64,000 nucleotides of DNA from Staphylococcus rostri (GCF_002902145.1 NZ_PPRF01000017.1:105355-169354); one strand, 5' to 3'; counted from the first letter of the stretch, positions 27,091-35,627 are shown. The notes: generated from the sequence alone by a model not told the origin. Numbers and translations: made by a program.

Positions 27091-28167
27091 ATGAAAATTG
27101 CAATTGTAGGATCAGGTAACGGCGCTGTTACAGCAGCAGTAGATATGGTAGATCAAGGTCATGAAGTGAGACTATACAGTCGTAATCAATCGATTAGCAA
27201 ATTTGACAAAGCTATTGAACAGGGGGGCTTCCATTACAACAATGAAGGTAAAGAAAGCTTTGTTGAATTTACGGCAGTGAGCGATAACATGCAATATGTT
27301 CTAGAAGGTGCAGAGGTAGTTATGCTGGTCATTCCATCTTCATTTATTGAATACTACGCAGAGTTGATGGCGCATCATATTAAAGATGATCAAATTGTAT
27401 TCTTTAATATGGCAGCGGCAATGGGTTCTGCACGTTTTATTAAAGTATTGAATGAATACAACTTAGAGACACGTCCTATTTTTGCAGAAGCGAACACTTT
27501 AACATATGGAACACGTGTCGACTTTGAAGCGGCGAGAGTAGACTTATCGTTAAAAGTACGCAAAGTTTATTTCTCAACATTTGATGAAAAAGACTTAATT
27601 GACGCTTTCAACAAAGTGGAACAACTGTATCCATATATCGTTAAAGAAGAGTGCTTATGGCGTACAAATCTTGAAAATGGTAATCCAGAGGTGCATCCAG
27701 GTCCAGTGTTGTTGAATGTTGGACGTATTGATTATAGTGACCATTTTGCGTTGTATAAAGAAGGGATCACGAAACATACCGTACGCTTATTGCATGCGGT
27801 TGAACAAGAGCGTTTATCGTTAGGACGTAAACTTGGCTTTGAACTTGAAACAGCGAAAGAAGCACGTATTGAACGTGGTTACTTGGAACGTGAGATGGAA
27901 GATGAGCCATTGAATAAAATTTTCAACCATAGTCCTGTATTTTCTCAAATTCCAGGCCCACATAAGGTCAACAACCGTTATTTAACAGAAGATATTGCAT
28001 ACGGTCTTGTACTATGGTCTAGCTTAGGACGTGAGATTGGCGTACCGACACCAAACATTGATGCGATTATTACGATTGCATCAACGATATTAGATCGAGA
28101 TCTTTACAAAGAAGGCTTGACGATCGACTATTTAGGTCGTGAAAATATCGGTCTTATTTCTTATTAA
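27091..28167 (+). CDS. NAD/NADP octopine/nopaline dehydrogenase-family protein
   Basis: A 358-residue cytosolic oxidoreductase. The N-terminal Rossmann fold KIAIVGSGNGAVTAAVDM is followed by the NAD-binding region VVMLVIPSSFIEYYAELM. The C-terminal opine dehydrogenase domain shows the conserved NGNPEVHPGPVLLNVGRID near residue 205, with the family His in VHPGPVLLN. These enzymes join an amino acid and a 2-oxo acid reductively. Staphylopine dehydrogenase CntM is in the same superfamily, but no cntK/cntL or metal transporter lies beside this gene. AAGAAGGG precedes the ATG. Product unknown. Confidence 0.85.
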   Translation: MKIAIVGSGNGAVTAAVDMVDQGHEVRLYSRNQSISKFDKAIEQGGFHYNNEGKESFVEFTAVSDNMQYVLEGAEVVMLVIPSSFIEYYAELMAHHIKDDQIVFFNMAAAMGSARFIKVLNEYNLETRPIFAEANTLTYGTRVDFEAARVDLSLKVRKVYFSTFDEKDLIDAFNKVEQLYPYIVKEECLWRTNLENGNPEVHPGPVLLNVGRIDYSDHFALYKEGITKHTVRLLHAVEQERLSLGRKLGFELETAKEARIERGYLEREMEDEPLNKIFNHSPVFSQIPGPHKVNNRYLTEDIAYGLVLWSSLGREIGVPTPNIDAIITIASTILDRDLYKEGLTIDYLGRENIGLISY

Positions 28168-28194
28168 AACAACATATGCAAGGTGTTCAACAGG

Positions 28195-28350
28195 ACCGTG
28201 GCTGGAGAAACATTCAATTTATGTTTGAGGTTTCATGTAGCTGGCTGGTATGAAAATACGCTTTTACAAGCTTTTTTCACACATACTCAGCCTTGCCGGG
28301 GTGGGACTACAGAATCTTTTTAGAAAAATGAGATTCCTGTCCCACGCCCT
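28195..28350 (+). repeat. Composite intergenic repeat, longest intact copy
   Basis: Upstream module with TGAAAATACGCTTTTACAAG and CACACATACTCAGCCTTGCC, then the core hairpin GGTGGGAC...GAATCTTTTTAGAAAAATGAGATTC...GTCCCACGCCC. It is the best reference copy for the family found at 6838, 9234, 10684, 49576, 51041 and 58801. It follows the opine dehydrogenase stop and may also end its transcript. Confidence 0.85.
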
Positions 28351-28407
28351 ATCATTAACTCAGAGACCATGATACAGTGTATAGGGAGAAAGAGAAGGAG
28401 AGATGGC

Positions 28408-28746
28408 ATGATTTTAGATAGAGTAAATCCAGAAGACTTGTTTCCAACTGAGAAGACGGGTCCTTCTGTATTAGGTAACATTGAATATCAAGTAAATGGG
28501 CAGCGTGAATTTGAAGGGGCATATATTGCGACGAATGAGCGCTTAATAATGAACGTGGATATGAACGGGCAATTTTATTATCGCAACATCCCGTACAATG
28601 AGATTTCGAGTGTCACATTAGAAGACGATGTTCTATGGATGGGCTTTGAAGTAGGTAATGTCGCAATGCGCAATATTCAAAATGGTGATGTTGCTGCATT
28701 TATCGATTACGTACAACAACAAATCAATAAATACGCTGGTGCATAA
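28408..28746 (+). CDS. PH-domain-like protein, 112 aa
   Basis: A small soluble protein resembling bacterial PH domains: opening ILDRVNPEDLFPTEKTGPS, a central GAYIATNERLIMNVDM strand, and IPYNEISSVTLED leading into the last strands and helix. These domains have no agreed function in Firmicutes. GAAGGAGAG precedes the ATG at 28408. Own terminator downstream. Confidence 0.65.
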   Translation: MILDRVNPEDLFPTEKTGPSVLGNIEYQVNGQREFEGAYIATNERLIMNVDMNGQFYYRNIPYNEISSVTLEDDVLWMGFEVGNVAMRNIQNGDVAAFIDYVQQQINKYAGA

Positions 28747-28756
28747 CCAGTCACAC

Positions 28757-28800
28757 AAAGTGAGTCATACCAAAGTAATGGGGTGTCTCACTTTTTATTT
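28757..28800 (+). terminator. Terminator after PH-like gene
   Basis: AAAGTGAG pairs with CTCACTTT, extended by CATACC/GGGTG, followed by TTTTTATTT. Confidence 0.8.
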
Positions 28801-28815
28801 GCGAAATACTAAGTG

Positions 28816-28844
28816 TTGACAAGTATAAAAAGTGGTGGTATATT
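28816..28844 (+). promoter_or_regulatory. Strong sigma-A promoter of LLM-DoxX operon
   Basis: TTGACA (28816-28821), 17-base spacer, TATATT (28839-28844). The spacer also contains a half-site AGTATAAA identical to one arm of the adjoining operator. Confidence 0.8.
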
Positions 28845-28847
28845 TCT

Positions 28848-28864
28848 AGTATAAATTTTATACT
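28848..28864. promoter_or_regulatory. QsrR/YodB-type operator palindrome
   Basis: AGTATAAATTTTATACT is a perfect 8+1+8 palindrome at the expected transcription start. It contains GTATA-N5-TATAC, the site I remember for the quinone-sensing repressor QsrR of S. aureus. The regulator itself is not in the window. Confidence 0.6.
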
Positions 28865-28885
28865 TGAAAGCGAGGGTCGGTGACG

Positions 28886-29938
28886 ATGAGAGTAGAATTA
28901 GGCTTAACATCATTTGCAGACAATCAAGACATTTATACAGAAAATGGGCATATGCCAGCATTATCAAATGCAGAACGTATTCGTAATATTGTAGAGGAAA
29001 TCAAACTTGCAGACCAATTAGGATTAGATATTTACGGTTTAGGTGAGCACCACCGAGAAGATTATGCTGTATCAGATCCTGGTACTGTACTTGCGGCAGC
29101 GGCAGCCGTAACAGAAAATATTAAGTTATCTTCAGCGGTAACTGTATTATCATCAGACGATCCTGTACGTGTTTATCAACAATTCGCTACAATTGATGGT
29201 TTATCTAATGGACGCGCAGAAATTATGGCAGGACGAGGCTCATTTATTGAATCTTTTCCACTTTTTGGCTATGATTTGAATCACTATCAACAACTCTTTG
29301 ACGAAAAGTTAGATTTATTAATGACGATTAATCGACATGAGATTGTTCATTGGGAAGGGCAGTTGCGACCAAGCATTGATGGACTAGGTGTTTACCCAAG
29401 AGCAGTACAACCTGAATTACCGATATGGTTAGCGACAGGTGGTACGCCAGAGTCTTCAATCAAAGCCGGACGTCTTGGTTTACCGATTGTGTATGCCATT
29501 ATTGGTGGTAATCCAAAACGCTTTGCACGCAATGTTGCAATGTACAGAGCGGCAGCAGAATCTGAAGGTCATGATGCAAGTAAAATCCAAGTGGCTACAC
29601 ATTCATGGGGCTATATTGCTGAAACGGATGAACAAGCACAACGGGAGTTCTATCGTCCAACAGAGCAACACCATAATGTATTAGCGAAAGAACGTGGTTG
29701 GCCTATGTTTACGATGGAACATTACGAAAGAGAAGTCGGTCCTAATGGTGCCATGTACGTAGGTAGTCCTGAGACAGTTGCACAAAAGATTATCGAAACA
29801 GTCGAAGCATTAGGTATTAACCGTTTTATGATGCACTTACCAATTGGCTCTATGCCACATGAACGTACAATGAACGCGATTCGTCTATTCGGTGAAAAAG
29901 TAAAACCGATTGTTGACAAATATTTTGAAGATAAATAA
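28886..29938 (+). CDS. Luciferase-like (LLM) flavin monooxygenase
   Basis: A 350-residue TIM-barrel flavin-dependent oxidoreductase of the bacterial luciferase-like family. Typical segments are AEEIKLADQLGLDIYGLGEH-like residues 30-55 (GLGEHHRED), the SAVTVLSSDDPVRVYQQFA block near residue 90, and NGRAEIMAGRGSFIESFPLF near 115. It likely uses FMNH2 and O2, or acts as an oxidoreductase. GAGGG precedes the ATG at 28886. It shares an operon with a DoxX-like gene behind a QsrR-type palindrome, which points to quinone or electrophile stress. Confidence 0.86.
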   Translation: MRVELGLTSFADNQDIYTENGHMPALSNAERIRNIVEEIKLADQLGLDIYGLGEHHREDYAVSDPGTVLAAAAAVTENIKLSSAVTVLSSDDPVRVYQQFATIDGLSNGRAEIMAGRGSFIESFPLFGYDLNHYQQLFDEKLDLLMTINRHEIVHWEGQLRPSIDGLGVYPRAVQPELPIWLATGGTPESSIKAGRLGLPIVYAIIGGNPKRFARNVAMYRAAAESEGHDASKIQVATHSWGYIAETDEQAQREFYRPTEQHHNVLAKERGWPMFTMEHYEREVGPNGAMYVGSPETVAQKIIETVEALGINRFMMHLPIGSMPHERTMNAIRLFGEKVKPIVDKYFEDK

Positions 29939-29953
29939 AAGGAGCGAAATAGA

Positions 29954-30307
29954 ATGATTACAAGATATGCAATGAACTTAAAAGTAGCGAAAGAGATGTT
30001 TGACGCAGCACAACCGAAGTTAAAAGGTGATGAAGGTATGAAACAAGCTTTTGAACAATTTAACTTACAACCAGAATTAGTGAAAGTAGTAGGTGCTGCA
30101 GAAGCAACTGCTGCAGGGTTACTAGGCTTAAGTATTTTTAACAAACGTTTATCACAACTTGGTTCAGTGATTACGTTAGGTGTGATGGGTGTTGCAATTG
30201 CAAAACACTTACAAGCAGGTCACGGTAAAGCAGGCGCACAACATGCGATTGATGTCGCGAAACTTGCAGGCTTGAGCTTGGCAGACACACTTGTAACAAA
30301 AAAATAA
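29954..30307 (+). CDS. DoxX-like membrane protein
   Basis: A 117-residue protein, 15 bases after the LLM gene. It has a hydrophobic centre at about residues 45-85 with the pattern VGAAEATAAGLLGLSIFN, where the Glu in the first helix matches DoxX-family proteins. The N-terminal 40 residues are polar. DoxX-like proteins are found with oxidoreductases and thiol-stress genes; the function is not settled. AAGGAGCG precedes the ATG. Confidence 0.65.
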   Translation: MITRYAMNLKVAKEMFDAAQPKLKGDEGMKQAFEQFNLQPELVKVVGAAEATAAGLLGLSIFNKRLSQLGSVITLGVMGVAIAKHLQAGHGKAGAQHAIDVAKLAGLSLADTLVTKK

Positions 30308-30334
30308 GCGTATAGCTATAATAAGAAAGCCTTT

Positions 30335-30371
30335 AGCGGTCCGGACAAATTCAGTTCGGGCCTCTTTTTTT
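30335..30371 (+). terminator. Terminator of LLM-DoxX operon
   Basis: AGCGGTCCGGAC pairs with GTTCGGGCCTCT, with one mismatch and G-T pairs, then a T-run of seven. Confidence 0.82.
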
Positions 30372-30627
30372 GTTTTTGTGAGAAAGACAAGTTCCCCTTA
30401 AAATATTGATAGCTAAAAATAGAAAATTATAACGCTAAATGTTCTAAATGTGAAGTGAATTTGATGATGAAAAAAAGTGAAAAAATAAATGAGAAAAGAT
30501 TGCTAACGAAGTGAATAAATTTTAAAATATAGTAACAAAAGATTTAAACATATAAGTTTATATAGTTTGTAGTGAAATTTAATGTATCTGTAATCGACTT
30601 AGAGGCATATTATTAGGGGGGAACTGT
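30372..30627. other. AT-rich promoter region of sarR
   Basis: No gene in this gap (320 bases with the terminator). The sequence is strongly AT-rich, as is usual upstream of sar-family genes, with many A- and T-tracts. GGGGGGAAC before the ATG at 30628 is the binding site. I cannot pick one promoter with confidence. Confidence 0.35.
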
Positions 30628-30975
30628 ATGGAAAAGTTTGCAGTTAAAGATATGAAAGAGCTTATGGTCATTAGTTACACATCTAAGTATTTACAATCAA
30701 CAATTAAACGTGAGTACAATCTAACGTACGAAGAATTATTTATTTTGACATTTATTCATGGCAGTCGCAAACCATCGTATAACGTGAAGGACATTATTCG
30801 GGCATCAGAGTTCAAACCGTATTATATTACGAAAGCATTGCAAAAGCTCAAAGAATTAGGGTTCTTATCGAAAAAGCGAAACGAACAAGATGAACGCACT
30901 GTTATTGTTGAAGTAAGCAAGCCACAATATCGTAAAATGGATGTGCTGTTTGAAAAAATAGAAAAATTGTTTTAA
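30628..30975 (+). CDS. sarR: SarA-family transcription regulator SarR
   Basis: A 115-residue single-domain winged-helix regulator, exactly the length of S. aureus SarR. Highly characteristic stretches are NLTYEELFILTFI, SEFKPYYITKALQKLKELG and LSKKRNEQDERTVIVEV, the last being the wing motif shared by SarA paralogues. SarR binds the sarA promoters and lowers SarA in S. aureus. Its position before an acyl-CoA dehydrogenase-like gene and near fhuD2/bioY supports SarR rather than another paralogue. Confidence 0.82.
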   Translation: MEKFAVKDMKELMVISYTSKYLQSTIKREYNLTYEELFILTFIHGSRKPSYNVKDIIRASEFKPYYITKALQKLKELGFLSKKRNEQDERTVIVEVSKPQYRKMDVLFEKIEKLF

Positions 30976-31020
30976 TGTAAATGCCAGATGAACGCATTGT
31001 TAAAGCGAATGAACTTAAAT

Positions 31021-31069
31021 AAAAGCTGATAGCTACACCTATTTTAGGGTATAACTATCAGCTTTTTTC
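31021..31069 (+). terminator. Terminator after sarR
   Basis: AAAAGCTGATAG pairs with CTATCAGCTTTT; inner pairing TA-ACC/GG-TA; followed by TTTTTT. Confidence 0.88.
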
Positions 31070-31181
31070 TATTGTACAAATGTGGCAATCGTATGGCTTT
31101 TTACAGAGATGTATGAATTCTTAGTGAAATATATTATAATGTTGAGTAAATAACTAAGAATAAAGGTTGTGAGTTTACATT

Positions 31182-32339
31182 ATGAGATCAATTTTAATTC
31201 AATCAGACATTCAGCGCGAATGGATTGAGAAGTTAGAAGCGCAAAGAGAGCAATTTCAGTCATATGCACAATCCAACGATGAACAAAGTCGCTTTCCCTA
31301 TGAGAACATTCAATGGCTTGTCGATTCAGGGTACACACAATTGACGTTACCGAAAGCATACGGTGGCGCAGGTGCGACGCTTGAAGATATGGTCGTTTTA
31401 CAAACATTGTTAGGTTCTATTGACGGTGCAACAGCGCTGTCTATCGGTTGGCACGTCGGCTTAGTAGGAGAGCTCTTTGAAAGGCAACTTTGGGACAAGG
31501 ACGTTCTAGATGAATTTGCGGAAGCTGTTAAACAAGGTGCTTTGATTAACCGTGCAGTGAGTGAAGCTGAAACAGGCAGTCCAACACGTGGCGGTAGACC
31601 AAGTACGAACGCTAAGCTTGAAGGGGATACGTACATTTTAAATGGTGTTAAGACATTCACATCAATGAGCCGCGGTTTAACACACGTCATTGTGGCAGCA
31701 TATATTCCGGAGAAAGACAAAGTGGGCTTTTTCTATATTCCGAAAGAAGCAGAAGGATTAGAAGTGGCAGATAACTGGAATGTTGTTGGCATGAGAGCAA
31801 CAGAAAGTCACGACTTAATTTTAAATGATGTGAAAGTGCACCAAAAATATTTAGTGGAAATTAAAGGAGAAGGACCTAAGTTCCAAAATGGCTGGTTACT
31901 CCATATTCCGAGTACGTATTTAGGCATTGCACAAGCTGCACGTAATTACGCATTAGATTTTAGTTTGACACATAGCCCAAACAGCATTGAAGGCACGATT
32001 AGCGACTTACCAGTTGTTCAACAAAACTTAGGTAAAATGGAAACAAAATTATTGGCCGCACGTCATATGTTGTGGAGTACAGCACATGCGTATCAAAACT
32101 TAGGCGAAACAGACCATATTGCAGCCGAAACTGCAGCGAGCAAAGTCATTGTCATGAACGAAGGCTTGGATGTTGTCGACTTAGCAATGCGTATTGTCGG
32201 TGCGAAAAGTCTCGAAATGGAGCGCCCATTACAACGCTATTATCGTGATATGCGTGCAGGTCTCCATAACCCGCCTATGGAGGATATGACATATACCAAT
32301 ATTGCACGTGGTGCCTTGGAAGAAAGACAACAAGGGTAA
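31182..32339 (+). CDS. Acyl-CoA dehydrogenase-fold flavoprotein
   Basis: A 385-residue flavoprotein. The N-terminal helical domain contains YTQLTLPKAYGGAGATLED; the middle beta-domain has SEAETGSPTRGG and LNGVKTFTSMSRG, the FAD/substrate loop. The C-terminal helical domain ends RYYRDMRAGLHNPPMEDMTY, where classical acyl-CoA dehydrogenases have a YEGTxEI-type motif. This ending is closer to the DszC/SfnC-like flavin monooxygenases of the same fold, so true acyl-CoA dehydrogenase activity is doubtful. Reaction unknown. Confidence 0.8.
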   Translation: MRSILIQSDIQREWIEKLEAQREQFQSYAQSNDEQSRFPYENIQWLVDSGYTQLTLPKAYGGAGATLEDMVVLQTLLGSIDGATALSIGWHVGLVGELFERQLWDKDVLDEFAEAVKQGALINRAVSEAETGSPTRGGRPSTNAKLEGDTYILNGVKTFTSMSRGLTHVIVAAYIPEKDKVGFFYIPKEAEGLEVADNWNVVGMRATESHDLILNDVKVHQKYLVEIKGEGPKFQNGWLLHIPSTYLGIAQAARNYALDFSLTHSPNSIEGTISDLPVVQQNLGKMETKLLAARHMLWSTAHAYQNLGETDHIAAETAASKVIVMNEGLDVVDLAMRIVGAKSLEMERPLQRYYRDMRAGLHNPPMEDMTYTNIARGALEERQQG

Positions 32340-32368
32340 GACAATATAGATAGGACAGAAGCGTGACG

Positions 32369-32449
32369 CGTAATAGATTTGTCGCGAGTGATACCATTTT
32401 TGATACCATTTTAGGCGTCTGAGCGAGTGGCAACAAGCTATCTATTACG
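32369..32449. repeat. Long imperfect inverted repeat
   Basis: CGTAATAGAT (32369-32378) pairs perfectly with ATCTATTACG (32440-32449); the next bases TTGTCGC/GCAACAA continue the stem. A direct repeat GATACCATTTT occurs twice in the loop. It may act as the terminator of the flavoprotein gene, though no T-run follows. Confidence 0.55.
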
Positions 32450-32561
32450 TTAGTTAGTAGGGAAAACTTTTCAAGAAATATATTTTCTATCTTATTCTCT
32501 CATTGAAAGTTATAATAGCCGTATATATAATGAACATAGTCTTACAAAGGGAGAATAGTAT

Positions 32562-32942
32562 ATGCGGTTTTTATTAGTACCAATCGGTGTTATTTTTACG
32601 TTATTAGGATTCGCCGGTGCAGTATTACCTTTATTACCGACAACACCTTTTCTATTAGTCGCAGTGATCTGTTTTGCTAAAAGTTCTGATCGCTTGCACG
32701 CGTGGCTTGTGAAAACGCATATTTATCAAGCATATGTAGAAGACTTTCGTAAGTATCGAGGGTATACGATGCGCAAAAAGATACAGTTACTCGTGAGTGT
32801 GTATATTGTCGTTAGTTTTTCAATCTGGATGGTCGATGTCTTTTGGGTGCGTGTTGGCTTGGTGATTATGCTAGCTATGCAAACGATTGTACTATTCACA
32901 TGGGTACGAACGTTGCCTAAAAGTCATGATCTGACTCGTTAA
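32562..32942 (+). CDS. DUF454 (YbaN) membrane protein
   Basis: A 126-residue inner-membrane protein with three or four hydrophobic segments. The N-terminus GVIFTLLGFAGAVLPLLPTTPFLL with its Pro-rich LPLLPTTPF motif is the hallmark of the YbaN/DUF454 family. A conserved FAKSSDRLHAWLVKT stretch follows. Function unknown. Confidence 0.85.
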   Translation: MRFLLVPIGVIFTLLGFAGAVLPLLPTTPFLLVAVICFAKSSDRLHAWLVKTHIYQAYVEDFRKYRGYTMRKKIQLLVSVYIVVSFSIWMVDVFWVRVGLVIMLAMQTIVLFTWVRTLPKSHDLTR

Positions 32943-33054
32943 TATCATACTAACTAAAAAGAATTATATAGAATAAAGAGTGAGATGACTGATAATGTTG
33001 TCTTGCTCTTTATGTTTATTTAGAGAATAGATTTGAAATTTTAACAAAAAAACA

Positions 33055-33083
33055 TTGCAATTACATCGAAAACACAATACAAT
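33055..33083 (+). promoter_or_regulatory. fhuD2 promoter
   Basis: TTGCAA (33055-33060), 17-base spacer, TACAAT (33078-33083). The -10 runs into the Fur box. Confidence 0.65.
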
Positions 33084-33099
33084 AATGATAATCATTATC
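33081..33099. promoter_or_regulatory. Fur box
   Basis: AATAATGATAATCATTATC matches the 19-base Fur consensus at 17 positions and overlaps the -10, so iron-loaded Fur should repress the gene. Confidence 0.85.
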
Positions 33100-33124
33100 A
33101 ATTAAAAATATGGGAGATGTAATG

Positions 33125-34042
33125 ATGAAAAGATTACTTTTATCTTTAATTGCGCTTGTTTTTGTCCTCGCTGCATGTGGTCAAAACGGCGATAGCAGTA
33201 AGTCAAAAGGTGAGATGCAAGACCTTGCACTCAAAACAGCAAAAGGATCTGAAAAAGTAGAAATTCCGAAAGATCCAAAACGTATCGTTGTTTTAGCACC
33301 AACATATGCGGGTGGTTTGAAATATTTAGATGCAAACATTGCCGGTGTGGTTGAAAGTGTTGACCAAAGCCCAGTGTTATCTAAACAATTTAAAGACGTC
33401 AAAAAAGTTGGCGCAGAAGATGTTGAAAAAGTTGCGTCGTTAAAACCAGATTTAATTTTAACGTATAATACAGATAAAAACGTTAAAAAGCTTCAAAAAA
33501 TTGCACCAACACTTGCGATTGACTACGGTCAGTACAACTACTTAGAACAACAAGAATTGCTTGGCAAAATTATTGGTAAAGAAGACGAAGTGAAGCAATG
33601 GAAAGAAGATTGGGAGAAACAAACAGCACAAGATGGTAAAGAAATTAAAAAACAACTTGGCGAAGATGTATCTGTATCAATCTTTGAAGACTTCGACAAA
33701 AAAATCTATGCCTATGGTAAAAACTGGGGCCGTGGTAGTGAAGTTGTCTACCAAGCATTTGGTTTAAACATGCCCACTGAGTTAGAAAAAGCAACTGAAA
33801 AAGAAGGCTGGACAGAAATCTCTAAAGAAGAAATTGCGAAATACGCAGGAGATGTTGTCGTAAGTGCACAAGCTAAAGGCAGTGCTGAACCAGAATTCCA
33901 ACAAACAGATATGTGGAAAAACTTACCAGCAGTTCAAAATGATCGTGTGATTAAAGTAGATTCTAATGTTTACTGGTACAATGATCCTTACACATTAGAA
34001 GTCATGCGTAAAGGCTTAAAAGAGCAATTAATGAATAAATAA
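33125..34042 (+). CDS. fhuD2: Hydroxamate siderophore-binding lipoprotein FhuD2
   Basis: A 305-residue lipoprotein that captures iron-hydroxamates for the FhuCBG importer on the outer face of the membrane. The lipobox VLAAC anchors Cys near residue 18. Signature pieces include PKDPKRIVVLAPTYAGGLKY, EKVASLKPDLILTY, LEQQELLGKIIGKED, GRGSEVVYQAFGLNM and VDSNVYWYNDPYTLE, all close to my memory of S. aureus FhuD2. The ATG at 33125 is eight bases from GGGAG; the ATG one codon earlier is possible. The importer genes are not adjacent, as in S. aureus. Confidence 0.92.
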   Translation: MKRLLLSLIALVFVLAACGQNGDSSKSKGEMQDLALKTAKGSEKVEIPKDPKRIVVLAPTYAGGLKYLDANIAGVVESVDQSPVLSKQFKDVKKVGAEDVEKVASLKPDLILTYNTDKNVKKLQKIAPTLAIDYGQYNYLEQQELLGKIIGKEDEVKQWKEDWEKQTAQDGKEIKKQLGEDVSVSIFEDFDKKIYAYGKNWGRGSEVVYQAFGLNMPTELEKATEKEGWTEISKEEIAKYAGDVVVSAQAKGSAEPEFQQTDMWKNLPAVQNDRVIKVDSNVYWYNDPYTLEVMRKGLKEQLMNK

Positions 34043-34046
34043 TAAT

Positions 34047-34078
34047 AAAAATGGGTGTGCGCGTGCACACCCATTTTT
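34047..34078. terminator. Bidirectional terminator
   Basis: AAAAATGGGTGTGC pairs with GCACACCCATTTTT around a four-base loop, between fhuD2 and the converging nanT. Confidence 0.92.
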
Positions 34079-34084
34079 ATTTAC

Positions 34085-35599
34085 CTATTTTGATCTATAT
34101 GATACTTCGCCGTGCTTATCATAAATTGTAAGTCCAGCAATATCTTTTTTCGGTTGTGGGATGATTAAGCTCGCAACATAAGCGACGATGAATGCAATCG
34201 CAAAGGCGAGAATAGAAACGTAGAATGGTGAACCTGCACCACCGATACCTTGTAGGAAGTAACTTGCAATAACTGCGACGATAATACCGATAATAACGCC
34301 TACACCATGTGTGCGTTTTGTAAAGATACCGACTGCGAAGATACCTGCAATTGGTACACCGAATAACCCTGTAATTAATAAGAATAAGTCCCAAACATCA
34401 CTTGAGTCAGCTGCAATTAAGTAAAGTGATACGAGCATACCGAAAAGTCCAACGATAACTGTCGCGAGTCGTGCGAAACGTACTTCTGCTTTCTCGCTTT
34501 TCTTACCAAAGAAGCGTTGTTTAATGTCGACTGATAAACAAGCTGCGATTGAGTTTAAACTTGATGAGATGGTTGATTGTGCTGCTGCAAAGATTGCTGC
34601 AATTAACAACCCGGCAACAAACGGTGGCATCTCAGTCAAAATGAAGTAAGGCACGATAGATGACGTGTTGAAGCCTTCAGGTAATGTTTGATGTTGTGCA
34701 TAAAACGCATAAAGTACAGTTCCCATACCATAGAATAGTGGGGCAGAGATAAGTGCTAAAATACCATTTGTCCAAATAGATTGTGATGTTTCTTTCAATG
34801 ATTCAGATGCTTGATAACGTTGTACGACATCTTGGCTGGCAGTATATTGTTGTAAGTTGTTAAAGACACTACCTAAAAAGATAATTGGAATTGCTGCTGC
34901 AGTCGCATTCAATTTCCAGTTATCAATGCTAATCAATTTTTTATTTTCTACTGCGTCATGGAAAACACTAGCAAGACCACCATCGATATGTGTAATCCCC
35001 ATAATAATGATGACGAGGGCACCGCCTAATAAGATAACCCCTTGGATAAAGTCACTCCATACAACCCCTTCAAAGCCACCTAAGAATGTGTAGAGCACAC
35101 ATAACAGTCCGACAAGGCTTGCGACAACGTACGGATTAATGTCCGATACAGATGTAATCGCAAGTGTTGGTAAATAGATAACAATCGCAATTCGTCCGAG
35201 ATGGAAGAAGACGAAGAGTAATGAGCCAATCACACGTACTGCTGGATTGAAACGTGCTTCCAAATATTCATAAGCTGATGTGACACGTAACTTTTTGAAG
35301 AATGGAATATAAAAGTAAATCAATAAAGGAATAATCGCAACAATGGCAATGTTCCCTGCGATATAAGACCAGTCTGTCAAAAATGATTTTTCAGGTGTCG
35401 ACATGAATGTAATGGCACTTAATGTAGTCGCATAAATAGAAAATCCAACGACCCATGCAGGGAGACGACCACTTGCTGTGAAGAAGCTATCGGTATCCTT
35501 ACCGGCACGTTTTGTGAAATAAGCACCGACACCAAGCATAAGTAATAAATAAAGAACAAGGGCAACCCAGTTCCAAAATCCAAATCCTACTGTTTGCAT
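34085..35599 (-). CDS. nanT: Sodium:sialic acid symporter NanT (SSS family)
   Basis: A 504-residue transporter with about 13 membrane segments, of the sodium:solute symporter family. It imports N-acetylneuraminate with Na+. Early sequence GFGFWNWVALVLYL, TKRAGKDTDSFFTASGRLPAWV, STPEKSFLTDWSYIAGN and GGFEGVVWSDFIQGVIL agree closely with the staphylococcal NanT as I recall it. GAGGGG precedes the ATG at 35599. nanA lies directly upstream on the same strand but a terminator and a separate cre box sit between, so nanT probably has its own promoter. Confidence 0.9.
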   Translation of the reverse strand: MQTVGFGFWNWVALVLYLLLMLGVGAYFTKRAGKDTDSFFTASGRLPAWVVGFSIYATTLSAITFMSTPEKSFLTDWSYIAGNIAIVAIIPLLIYFYIPFFKKLRVTSAYEYLEARFNPAVRVIGSLLFVFFHLGRIAIVIYLPTLAITSVSDINPYVVASLVGLLCVLYTFLGGFEGVVWSDFIQGVILLGGALVIIIMGITHIDGGLASVFHDAVENKKLISIDNWKLNATAAAIPIIFLGSVFNNLQQYTASQDVVQRYQASESLKETSQSIWTNGILALISAPLFYGMGTVLYAFYAQHQTLPEGFNTSSIVPYFILTEMPPFVAGLLIAAIFAAAQSTISSSLNSIAACLSVDIKQRFFGKKSEKAEVRFARLATVIVGLFGMLVSLYLIAADSSDVWDLFLLITGLFGVPIAGIFAVGIFTKRTHGVGVIIGIIVAVIASYFLQGIGGAGSPFYVSILAFAIAFIVAYVASLIIPQPKKDIAGLTIYDKHGEVSYRSK

Positions 35600-35627
35600 A
35601 ATAATAACCCCTCTCGTTTTGAGGTTG

